A DNA stretch of 64,000 nt from Lineus longissimus (Eukaryota; Nemertea; Pilidiophora; Heteronemertea; Lineidae): the NCBI RefSeq assembly GCF_910592395.1, contig NC_088324.1, positions 5,916,953 through 5,980,952 of the forward strand, read 5' to 3'. Position 1 is the stretch's first letter. The number at the start of each line of letters is the position of its first letter. Below are positions 33,833 to 45,037 of the stretch, piece by piece. Both the position numbers and the translations under genes were made by a program. A model generated the notes under the pieces. It did not search any database and was not told where the DNA came from. It saw nothing but the letters and a program-made list of their open reading frames with translations.

Positions 33833-36800
33833 TTATCTTATAACATATGTCATTGCTATGGCAACAACAGAAGCAACCAATGAAAACAAAGAGAGGATGG
33901 AGATCGAGGCTGCATTATTAGCTTCGCTCCCAGGCACTTTAACTGCGATCACATTGTCTTTAATCATCCCGGCTGAGCCAGATTTGCCGTTAGTTGTAGT
34001 CTCCTGAACGTCAGCTGATGCTTCCAGTGGATTAGGGACGGGAGTGGACGGTTTCGAGGTCTCTGAAGCGAAGTCGTTTGTCTGTTCTGTTACAGCACTA
34101 GTGTTCGGATTCCGCTGAGGGACGGTGCTGGTCTGTTGCTGAGACTTTTTCACATAACGAATGATTTCGCCTAAAAAAAAAAATAAAACTCGTGTTTTGG
34201 TAAATATTCTTTTCCCCCAATTGAAAATGACATGAATATGTTTTTAATGCATGATTCTTTTGAATAAAATGCGTTTGTGATTAAGTGGACAACTGAGAAA
34301 AAAGACGTAAACACGTATAATGTCATAATATAATGCCTCGTGGGTGATACCCCCCATCCCGCCCCTCCCAGGTATTATCATGAATTTATCGGGAAGTCCT
34401 TGTCCTGCAGACAGCTTCTTTGGCTGAGCTGATACCGAAGGTAGGGGCACGCGCAGTATACGTACTGGTGCCTTTAATCAATTTCTATCTTGCATTGTTT
34501 TGCACAGTCACTCTTCTTCCCACTCTAGAAATGCGAGTAGAATGTCTACGTCCATGCTTTACGCCAACTGTTGCTAACAGGTGATGTATATCCCAGTAGA
34601 TTACGGGCCATTAATCCTTCTCCAAAGACAACATTTGGTCCGATATGTGTACACAGACACTGCATGCGCATCGATTGAGTACATAGTGCCAATCGTGTGC
34701 AAAAACAAAGCAAGAGAGTGATAAATTCCTCTCAAGCATAATTTATACCAATATTGCTGCCGGTCACAATACCCCGTCAGGATCCGTCAAACAACGCGGA
34801 TCGACAGTACCGTAGTCTTACCTTGTGTTACTATTAGCCAGTCATCACCTCCCGGCCTCGTTACAGTCAAACCCTCCGATACAACAACACGTGACGTACT
34901 TGGCTGCGCCGTGCGGGAAGTGACGTCACGTTTACGCCTACGCGCTCCACATGTCTGATCGCATTGGCTTGTCTTGGAATCAGCGGCACACACGTGTGCT
35001 GTGCAGTGGTAGTAGATCTGTTCATTTGGGTAGTTTAAAAACTGGAAAGCCTTCATGTTAAATGAGAAGCTTGTTGCATTGATTGGTTGGAAAACGACAG
35101 TGTTATCTTTTGGGCATCTGCAAATGAATAACATAATGTAATTTTGTCTTAGGAAAGAAAATACACAAATTATGTTAATGGTCTGCAGTTTTTTTACATA
35201 CTCTAAAACCTCGAATACAACGAATGAGGCTTCGCACCATTCATTAAAATGGAGGAGGGATTCTTAAACCTCAATATCAATTCTAAAGAAACGACACAAT
35301 GGGTCTCTTTTATTAGAAGAAATGGGCCTACCATAACCGGCGATGTTGATTTCGTTTCACTGTCAATATCAGCCAAGATCAGAGCGTGATTATAACACAT
35401 GTGAATCCATTGGCCCATGCCATCAATAAAAAAAATCTGACTTATTGGCTCATTCCTTGTATTCGAGGTTTTAGATTTATATTTACAGTAGAGCGCTTTC
35501 ACGTGGCGTCATAACCATAGATTATTTACAGTAGAGTGCTTTCACATGGCGTCATAATCTGTCATGATGATAGACAGACAAAGAAAGCAAGCCCAAATGA
35601 CCGTGATCGCTTTTGATTCAGTAAAGTCAGGCATCTAGCCTCCGGCATGGCTAGTCGCGCAAAAACCCCTAATCTATTAATGAGAAATAAATACGGCCTC
35701 TGGCAGTTTCATATCACGTCAAATGAGATAAGCTGCAGATCAATGCAGAGGTAACTTCGACCATCATCATTGACTCATTAAGTCATGTTTTCTCCTGCAC
35801 AAAGCAGTAATACTGGTATATCTATGCTTTCTAACAACTGTTGGCGATCATAAAGGCTTACCAGGGAGCGACTGAGACATCATCTGCACAGACAAACCGA
35901 TTAACCTGTTCACCGGCCAAACGAGCCAAGGTTTTCTGAATGCACTAAATTGTTTTCAAAAGACCTTCTCAACGACCCATCGGTTCACCGTTTAAATAAC
36001 CGACACATCCCCGAGTGTACCAATTTATTTCTAAAACACCGGACGGGTGTAAAGCCAGAACTGTCCAAAAAGAAAATGTCTGGAAAACGGGACCCAGTGC
36101 GTGTTTAATTCCTGAGATAGTGACATTCATTTCATCTATATATAGAACCATTGCTAAAATTCGTATGGATGCAATAAACGTACACTAGTCGGAGGCTTCT
36201 ACCGACTTCTTAACAGTTTCTATCACTATTTCCTGATTCATCCGATTAAAGTCCGACATTTTCCGACTTTTCCTAGAGAAGTCCGACAATGTCAAACTTT
36301 TTGTCGGATAAATCAGAAAAGTGAGAGAAACCGCCATGAAGTCGGAAAATGCCTCCTACTAGTGAACACATAACTTTTTCTAGGGGGGGATTTCTACTTC
36401 CTTACCGGCTAACAGAACTGGTGAGCCAATTTATCACATTTCCAATTGTCTTTTTACGCTGGGAACTAATAAATAAATATATACATGTAATGTTGTCAAT
36501 TTGGTAGATATTGAAGTCTGGCCAACATGGCGAAACGTTGCGTGCTTACTTATTCGTAATGAGCTGATGCACAGCCGCCGTCTGCCCTGCCTGGGCGTAA
36601 CAACCAGTAACAACCATCTTCAGGTTTTTATCATCTGTCTCCAAGTCAAGCTGCACGTTGAAGTCGTCTCCCAAGGCCACTTGGCCATTTACTAGACTGA
36701 AACGATAGAGAAGATGTTGTACTTGACAAATGGTTGGAGTGGCCAGGATAAGCCTAAATCAGTATTATACAGGGTATATGGCGGCTTTGGGACAAGGCAT

Positions 36801-39800
36801 TGAAATATACTATCAAGTCAACAAGAGACATCCCAAGATTTTCACTCACCATCTGAGTTTACTCCTTGTAGTTGACGATTATAACCTCGTTTAAAAGAGG
36901 ATAAACATTGTCATGATGTCGAAATCAACACTAAATTTGACATGAAGACACAACTATTGTATTTGTTTTGTCGATATCGTATATCGAAATCACCAAGGCT
37001 ATTCGAGTCATGTCATAAAATGATATGGTTACATACCAATCGTAAAAATCACCATGTTTTAAAATTTTAGTCCACAATATACAGAATTATTCATGCAAAA
37101 TGACCTCATTTACATAATCCAGGGTAGAAAAACTTACGATTTGCCGTTCTTGTCAAATGTCAAGTTGAATTTTAGCGTAAGCCCTCCAAATACCGGTGGG
37201 ACCTCGATTACAAACGGTTCGATTGGTTTTGGCGGGACAGTTACTGTTCTTGGGGTCACGCATCCAATCGGAACCCGATACTCCTGGATGCGTGAGACTA
37301 CTTGACCTACATCCGGGACCTCCTGTACCAAGGTGTTGCTATAGACCACATCCGTATCGTTCGTCTGCGAAGAAAGTTTTATTAATATGAAATATTTTTT
37401 CTAAATAACAATAAACGCAGATACCCGTATGTATCATATACCGTTTTCCAGGAGCTACATGTTACTCGTTATACTTCATTTACCATAAGGGAGTTTTCGC
37501 AAATACCCCGAAACGCCAACGTGAACGCCTATCCCATTGTTCGACCTCCCGATAACTTTGTCGAACAATGGGATAGGCGTTCGCATTGACGTTTGCGAAA
37601 ACTCCGTATTGCCTTCAAATCTAAACGTATTGGTCCTTCCCGTCACTCATGCAACATCCACAACCAAATGCTCAATGATGACAAAAAAGCATTGTCATTG
37701 CATAGGTAAAGTGCATTGTATGTATTGACAATTTGCCTATAGCAGAGACCAATGTTCGGACAACGACCTAAACTTTTGGATGATGTATCAAATGCACACA
37801 TTTTTATGCTCAAATACATGTACACACATGTAATATGCTGCTGATCTAAACGGTTATTAAAAATGTTCAGGCTTATGATACCGGATATACTCTAAAAGAC
37901 AACAACTAGTACATACAGTTTGAGTTGAGAGCTGGCTTAGTATTGTAATACGTCGCGCGTATATTGCATGTACATTTTGGACAAAACCGCTCAAAAATAT
38001 CTCCAAACTGAGAAATACGAGTTTGAAATAAACTTTTGTCTGTAGAGTAACGTTATTGGGTGACTGTCTTCATAAACCATAATAGGCCTACGTCAGAATA
38101 GAAGAGGGTCGGACAATTTTCCATGGGGACATTTGCGAAAGAGAAGGTTACTCCTTTCGACTGATTCTAAACATAGTATGTTTGGTTACACAATCCTTTA
38201 CACGAAGCGTGTGAAACATCAGCTTATGGTCTCACCTTCATGACTGTCCCGCAGTTGTTGAGAGGAACAGTAACATCGATGGAGGTTTCGGTTGCGTCAT
38301 GCCATTTCGATGTGAAGCCACAGCCGGCCATGGGACTCAGCAGGCGGATATTCACCGGCTTCACGGTCGGAAAGTTCTTGATACTGAAACTGGCAACCAT
38401 GCTGCTGATGGAACACTTTATCGTTGGCTGTGGATCTGAATGATGAACATTTAATTCAACGATAAAACATTATGGCGTAGCGGGAAAAAAACACACACTT
38501 TATTATGACCAGCGCCGGGCTGTTCAAACAGGTTCTCTTGCTTACGCTGGCGTAAGATCTTATTGAATTTACCGATGAAGGAGAAAACATCTAGTTAAGT
38601 TAAAGGGAACTGAAACCGCCAAGCCAGTTCGTATGACCTCGTTTTCATTTCCCGCGTATCGGGTAATCAGAACGAGGCATGAATGAAACATGGCGCCTAG
38701 CTGTCAATCATTGAGTGACGTCACTACTATGGAATTTACTACGAAAACTAATGAATGAAAGATTGCATGACTCACGTGATTCTCACATGATTCTCAATAA
38801 TAACAAAACTGCGCATGCTCGGGTACTGGGGGCGGAGCTACAAATCTGAACTCGAATAGGAAGTTGGAAGTTTGACTTTCTCGGGCGGTGAAAGTCGAAA
38901 AGTTGAATAAATCGCTCGGCGGTTCCAGTTCCCTTTAACGTTAGCGTTAGTCACAAAACATGTCTTGAAAAAAAGCAGGAACTTTTTAGAAACACACTGT
39001 TGTAGTATAATTATGCAACGGTGTAGTTTCGATCTAGGAGTGTTAGGACCAATAAGTGATAAAATAGCCTGATGGAATTTAATTGACTTACACTCGGGTG
39101 GTGCTTCAGTAGGTGCTGAGCACCGAACAGCTGCAGCTTCGGTCATTTTACAATTATGGTTACCCCAGCCAGGATGAGGGCAATCTGTGATGCTTTTCTC
39201 TGAGCCGTTACACTGAAGGTTCGTGAGCCAGATCCTGTTAACGCCAGATGTGTACTGGCCAATGAGGGCCATCGCTTGGGAAGATCTAGAAATAATGTAC
39301 ATGTACATGTAAATGAATATACATAATGCATGCTATCAAATATGCTTTATATGCAACAGTCTAACAGTAATTATACTCCCCTGAAACAGCACTACTTGGG
39401 ATTTTATTCGCTAAAGGAACAATATTGTGCGGACTAGACAGTTCGCGTAAAAACTTTTTTATGTAATCCGAAAAAAAGTTTGATTTGGTTGAAAAATAAC
39501 GCTTCGAGGACGATTTTGGACCACCAGAGGGTTTGGGGTATTTCTTGTCGGATGTCGTTGCCTTTTGAAGGCGAAGATAACGACATCAACTCAAAGGTAA
39601 TTAATTGTTCGCAGAGGCGTTTGAATTGGCCAGCGGACTATCAAAAATGCATCAGTAAGCACGCATTTTCGCCAGGTTGAAAATGATAACAAATGGTTAA
39701 AAGCACGGTTTAATTGTGATACAAGGGCCTGGCTGTTCAAAACAAATTTTGCAACTAACGCTGGTGTTAACTTAATTAATGGCTATGTTTGTACTTTACA

Positions 39801-42800
39801 AAAATATAGTTGCTGCGCATGCATGGGATAATAGCATCTAATGGATTACTTTTCCACCATTACTTCAAAATCTCAACACATATTTATCGCACTTGCAAGC
39901 TAAAATGCGAGATTAAGTAAAAAGCCCTGAAACGGGATTATTTTTCCGGACATGACAGACATCTTCTTGTATTGCTTTGAATATTAGACTGACTTCAAGA
40001 TCGGATATTCAAATAGATACGATTTAGTACAGGGGACATTCTAAAAAAATAAACGATTTTATAACGACTAACTGGGGTCAGGTCAGGCTGGCTACCTGCC
40101 ACTGGTAGCCCTGTAATCCAGTGCCACCTGTTTCAGGTGGGTGACTAGAAATCAAGGTTACTTGTCACTCAGGGCGGATGAGCTCGTCATAGGGTCAACG
40201 GCCGACTAGCTTTCTCCTAGCATTGCCTAGCAGAAACTATGTCTCCCAGGTAACTAGACACACATGTGACTGGTCACCTAGGAGTAACCGGGTAGTCTGG
40301 GCTCTTCATCCGGGTTATGGCAACCAGACTAGGAGACGGAAACTCCGATATAAAACCTGACCGAAGACGGAGCGCACCGGCCATACTGGCGTCTTACCGG
40401 GTACGCACGCATTTACAACCTAAAATGCCCCATAACGACTAACGTCTTCAATAGATGGAGAGAGTAGTTTTCTCATGCCAGGGTTCTCTGTTGCCCAGGT
40501 TCTGTTTTCCCCAGATCATATTTTTCGCGGGTTCTATGTTCCCCCAAAACCAAGTCCAAATTTTTCTGAAGAAATATATCAAAAATGACGGAGATGATGT
40601 TACAGATATGCGAATCTATATCTAATTTAATTTGGAAGTGACTACTTGGCAAGCCCGGCTTACCAAACAGCGACTTTTTCTTGTCCTGAATGGAGAGCTG
40701 AACGCATTAATAATAAAGTAAAGTCTCCAGCTCGCCAAACAGGGTGGCTTTTTAGTGCTGCTTGGCAAGCGGCTCTCGAAACAGGACAAAAAAAGATGCA
40801 TGTTCGGCGAGCGGCTTGCCAAATAGACCCGGCCATTTAATTTAGGATAGGCTCAGTGTATGGGTCGTGGTTAGAAGCAAGGATAAGATATTTGGTTATG
40901 GTTAAGGATGGAGGTAATGTCTCGGACATGGTTTCTTCATGCGTTTTGACACATATACATGAATATAGTATATATACTTATATTTATTTTGTACTTCACC
41001 GTAAGGCTTGCGGAATCTGCTATTATTGAAAACACTCACGTCTGACACAGCATGTTGCAAACAACTTTGGCATCGTTTAGGCCCCAGCCGTCATCACAGA
41101 TGGCGCCCCATTGTGTATTGTATTTTATCATGACTCGACCCTCAGTTGATGTGCCGCCCTCTAGTTTGATAACAGTATTTGCAGTGTCGCCTGGAAGATA
41201 CAGGGGCATATCAAAACGTATTCATATTGGGGAGGAATGTGACGACCAACAGGGAGTTTTCGCAACCCCCCCCCCCCCCCAAAACGCCTACTTGAACGCC
41301 TATCTCATTGTTTAACCTCCTGAAAACTAAGACGAGCAATGAGATAGACATTCACGTAGACGTTTCGGGGGCTTTGCGGAAACTCCCTATTCTCAACTTA
41401 TCAAAGTCACGTCCACGCCACGCAACAAATGATGTGCTGCGAAATCGACAACACCTTATAAGTGTTATTACATCGATAATGCTTTTTACGTAAAGAAATT
41501 TCACTATGCTATAGGTATTAATGGTGCATTTTCACAGCCAACGAAAATGTACAAGGGACACTGAAGAACTGTGAAGGGCCAAAGAGATCACTTTCTTGAG
41601 GCAAATGCCAGGTATGCAAGCGTACAGTGATGGGTTTGAGTCCCGTGTAGTATCCAACAAGATAAATCGATGTCATTATTTAATACGCTTAAGGATTCTG
41701 TCTTAAATTCTCACACAGTACAAGGAAACGGACAGGCGATATGGACTTACATGTGACCGGTGGCAGTGTTGCCATATCTGGCTTCTTAGTGGTGGTAATA
41801 ACACCTGGTTTACTTCCCTTACACAGCAACAGCATGTCGCTACTGTGGTCACTGGGGCACAGGGACGCATCAGCATTCACAACAGCACACGTCGTTATCG
41901 AGGCCTCGCTGCCATCGCACTTCACATTTTTCTGGCGAATGCTTGCGCCCGGAACTGGCAGGAAAGCGTTGTTCTGCTTCAGATAATCTGACGACGCAGG
42001 ACTGCAAGGTAGGTGCTCATCATTAAGGCCGCTTTACACATGCAACTTTTTCCAATGAAACACTATGAAACATTGAGTAACATGAAACATCGAGAAACCT
42101 TACCTTTGACGTTTACTCAGTGAAACACTATGAAACACTCATATGCATTTGAATTGTCACTTTTAGCCATTTTGCCATTTTGGATATGGAGTAAAAATCA
42201 CATGACTTTTTATCACAGTCTGATTGGCCACAGAGTTAAAATGTAATCGACACTTGTAGAAACTTGATAAAACCTGTCAAGAATTTACGAGCATGTTCGT
42301 AAATTGTTTCATGTTTCTCCTAGTTTCACAAGGTTTCAAGAAAGGGGTTTCATCATGTTTCTTCATTTTTCTTGACCAGTTCACACATGCAACATGAAGA
42401 AACTTTTAGGTTTCATGGTTCATATTACATAGCCTGTCAAGTCAAGTTTCTCTTAGTTTCTATGTGTTTCTCCTAAAAAGTTGCATGTGTAAACCGGCCT
42501 TTAGAATATATTATACAGGCCATTCGATGCATAATGATTGAGTCGCCAGAATATCGTTAGACGGCGAGTTATTCCCCAATCTGACGTATATAAAATACGA
42601 CGTTGCAGCATCTTCCGAAAATTACTAGTAGGTTCGGGGTAATTGCCAGCTCTTCAATTACATAATTCCAATGTTGAGTAATATTAAAAGCAATGAAGTT
42701 TAAAAATTTGCATTAACTAAAGGAATCACACGATTATCTTCATTTATCGGAACATTTAACAATGTGTCTAGATGTTTAAAGAAAGATCAAGATAAACTAC

Positions 42801-44126
42801 AAAGGGACAAGTCGAAGTTTTCATTTCATCTTCATGCCAACAATATCAAGATTTTACTACAACGAGTTTTTATTCAACCCAACCTTCATACACAAAGATT
42901 GAATATATGAGAATGGCGTCTTTCTGGCTCCATCTGACAGCTAATTTTGGAACTCGAAAATGGATCCAATTTAAATAACCGGAACCGATTTCTTTTAAAT
43001 GACACAACATCTGTAGTTGTTGAAACCATAATTGGCTGCATGAAATCGACATTTCTGATGTTAGACATGAAAGCCTCAGATTACTGAAACTATTTACCTG
43101 AATCCGAGTTGCTTACAGATGACGTCGCCAACGTGCTGGTCCGTGACGGCTATACATATTGTATTCCATGTGTTATCCCAGTATAGCTCAACGCGCCCTG
43201 TGCTTATAGATGAGCCAGTTCCACTGAATTTCACGTCACCTTGAACAAACAAAAAGCAACAAAAATGTGACTAAAGATTCATATTTAAGGTGTGTCGATC
43301 AGATGAAACCAGTATTGAACATGGGGACTAAAGATTAAGAAGTCATATAATTGGACAACTGAACGGGGCAAATATACATGCAGATACCGTACACCTATCA
43401 ATGCCTATAAAACCGCAAATCCGGCAAGCTCGTGCAATACAGATATTTCAGTGAACCTTTGTATAGTATTGCATTCTCAGGTCATGCGATAATTTTTTCA
43501 TATCTATCTTTCGCACAATTTTATCAAAATAAACTCTGCTAAGTTATCAAGAGGACGCAACGTACTCTCTACTATACAACAGTAGAGCATTTCACTGTTG
43601 TCGATATCGCATTAAACAGTGAACATTCTACTGTGTGTTTGCTTTGCGCACATTCTCTGCGAGGACGGGGATATAAAAGCCCGTCCCTGTTGCACGGTCC
43701 GTGATTTTGGATGAATTTGAATGGATTTCTGGGGCAATTTAAGGGGTTTCGTTGTTTTGTCAATCGGATCAAATCACTTAGTATATACCATGAAAACATT
43801 TCGCAATCCCGATATAACTGGCTTCATGCCTTCAGTGCGCGGAGAAAATCCACTCAGTATTTCATAGCGAACTGAAGTGCCGTATTCATCGCTGCAATTT
43901 GCAATAAACAAAATTGTAGCAGCGATGACATTTATGTATTAGCTAACGTATTTTGTTCGAATCTGACCCCGCTGTGACGAAAATCGCTTCTCTGTCGAGC
44001 TTACCTAGTGTCTGAGCTTTCACGTGAGAAAACGCCAGCAGAAAAAGGAAGAGGTGCAACGATATCATTAATCCCATCTTAGCAGGTGGGGTGGAGATGC
44101 TCATTTGGACGGATTAGTGATATGTT
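33833..44126 (-). CDS. SRCR-SRCR-ZP domain protein, complete, 10 coding exons, 681 residues
   Basis: A secreted or surface-anchored protein; SRCR domains bind ligands and ZP domains polymerise into extracellular matrices. Exons: 44104-44005 (signal peptide, HLFLFLLAFSHVKA); 43239-43098 and 42001-41751 (SRCR 1, residues about 35-150); 41190-41040 and 39285-39092 (SRCR 2, about 165-270, with WGAICDDGWGLNDAKVVC); 38435-38236, 37364-37138, 36696-36550 and 35117-34822 (ZP, about 285-527); 34170-33833 (Thr/Ser-rich stalk and hydrophobic end). All junctions are GT-AG and the phases sum to exactly 682 codons. A basic RRRKR at residues 530-534 (34942-34928) follows the last ZP cysteines, the usual furin-type processing place. 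The C-terminus is hydrophobic (about 656-680) with only Arg after it, so GPI signal or short-tail membrane anchor are both possible. A TTTCAG acceptor before 44126 implies a 5' non-coding exon further right. Confidence 0.92.
35203..35474. repeat. 272-bp MITE, CTAAAACCTCGAATACAA ends
   Basis: Inverted ends CTAAAACCTCGAATACAA (35203-35220) and TTGTATTCGAGGTTTTAG (ending 35474). It lies in the intron between ZP exons 3 and 4. Confidence 0.85.
36183..36364. repeat. 182-bp fold-back MITE, CACTAGTCGGAGGC ends
   Basis: Left end CACTAGTCGGAGGC, right end GCCTCCTACTAGTG, with repeated GTCGGA/TCCGAC pairs inside both arms. It lies in a ZP intron. Confidence 0.8.
37488..37606. repeat. Fold-back MITE, GGGAGTTTTCGCAAA ends
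   Basis: Long hairpin. The arm GGGAGTTTTCGCAAA with GAACGCCTATCCCATTGTTCGAC pairs with the complement ending GCGAAAACTCC. Same end type as 389-506, 41252-41387 and 47779-48199. It lies in the ZP intron between exons at 38236 and 37364. Confidence 0.85.
38604..38934. repeat. piggyBac-type MITE with TTAA flanks
   Basis: Ends AGGGAACTGAAACCGCC and GGCGGTTCCAGTTCCCT (16 of 17 matching) are flanked by TTAA on both sides (38600-38603 and 38935-38938), the piggyBac target site. It seems inserted into an older MITE whose left end (GGGCTGTTCAAACAGG, about 38518) resembles the GGGCC..GTTCAAA family. Confidence 0.85.
40061..40443. repeat. 359-bp insertion with 12-bp target duplication
   Basis: ATAACGACTAAC occurs exactly at 40061-40072 and again at 40432-40443. 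The enclosed 359 bp are GC-richer than the flanks, lack inverted ends and a poly-A tail, and include a GATATAAAA near 40350. The long duplication suggests target-primed (LINE/SINE-like) or Penelope-like insertion. No family recognised. Confidence 0.7.
40640..40835. repeat. Fold-back repeat, CTTGGCAAGCC arms
   Basis: Arms TTGGCAAGCC and GGCTTGCCAA plus inner pairs TTTTTCTTGTCCTG and CAGGACAAAAAAAG form an imperfect inverted repeat in an SRCR-gene intron. Confidence 0.65.
41252..41387. repeat. Fold-back MITE, GGGAGTTTTCGCAACC ends
   Basis: The left arm contains a C run (41267-41280). The right end GCGGAAACTCCC is followed by TA. Inner arms share GAACGCCTATCTCATTG with the 37488-37606 element, so the two are copies of one family. 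Confidence 0.85.
42026..42501. repeat. 476-bp MITE, AGGCCGCTTTACACATGCAA ends
   Basis: Inverted ends AGGCCGCTTTACACATGCAA and TTGCATGTGTAAACCGGCCTT with TA on each side. The interior repeats GAAACACTATGAAAC and its complement. It lies in the intron within SRCR domain 1. Confidence 0.85.
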
Positions 44127-44585
44127 CTGAAAGAAATGGAATTTTTAGAATACTCGATATCCTTGACCATGGGGGGGGGGGGGCAATTAACTACAATTAC
44201 TAAACCATTCTCTTCATGTGACGATTACACCACTCGACGACAGAGTGCTAGAATGTAGCATTGTATTGCAAACCTACCAACTTCAGGATACGTTGTCCCA
44301 CTATATTGCTGCGATCATAATTTAGGCCTACGTATGTATGTAGCTTACATATCGTCATTGTTAGGTGTATGTATTGGTTTCATGAAAAGGGCTTCAGAGT
44401 GCACCGAGAAAGAAATTATGTGTATGTGAAATTGTTCTGAGGAATTTTGCGGCCGAAACGGAGCCCGTAACAAACGACACTGGAGAGATGCAACCAGTGT
44501 AGGCCAAACGCCACTATTACCTCTGCCCATGGTCAATGCAATTGGAACGTGCGCGAAATCCAACTTAATATGTAAAGATAAGGAC
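44127..44585. other. Upstream region of the SRCR-ZP gene
   Basis: No core promoter is obvious. A run of G near 44171-44183. The implied 5' non-coding exon and its promoter were not located. Confidence 0.4.
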
Positions 44586-44822
44586 TTAGTGAGCCCCCCT
44601 TTAGGTCGGGGGAGCTCCCCCGAACCCCCCTACGAGCATATGTTAAGTGCAAGCTCTAACAACTACAGCTGTTACAATGGGGGGACACCCCCCAAACCCC
44701 CCTCCGTCGACATAGGTTTTTACCAGTGCGTTGGGGGATGCTCCCCCTAAACCCCCCCCCCCCCCCGTTGGACAGTCAACTAGCCCTTCTGTGTCATACT
44801 GCTGGAGGGGGGGGGGTGCGAT
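44586..44822. repeat. G/C-hairpin cluster with C and G runs
   Basis: Three related GC hairpin units occur near 44607, 44678 and 44732 (for example GGGGGAGCTCCCCCGAACCC, then GGGGGGACACCCCCCAAACC), followed by a long C run (44752-44766) and a G run (44807-44817). This could form G-quadruplex or i-motif structures. Confidence 0.7.
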
Positions 44823-44899
44823 GGGACCATCCATATAGTTCCTTCCGACACATTTTTGTTTTGGTAATGTAATACATTGTGATTGTCCTTATTCACGGG

Positions 44900-45035
44900 A
44901 ATCGGGCGTTTCCAGTGATATACGACACTTAAATGGATTGTCCTCATGCATTCACTTTGGAAACGCATTTTAAAATAGATGTCACGTCCTGTTAATGGGG
45001 CACGTCATCATCGCGTACATTTGGGAAAAACTCCC
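44900..45035. repeat. Inverted copy of the 33.1 kb repeat end
   Basis: Read on the minus strand from 45035, it matches 33129-33262 (shared GTTAACAGGACGT-type, GAAATGCGTTTCCAA-type, GCATGAGGACAA and GTATATCACTGGAAACGCC pieces). TA follows at 45036-45037. It stands upstream of the SRCR-ZP gene. Confidence 0.8.
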
Positions 45036-45037
45036 TA

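Noticed and set aside
44529-44834. Gly/Pro-rich ORFs
   Set aside because: Produced by G and C runs in a hairpin cluster.
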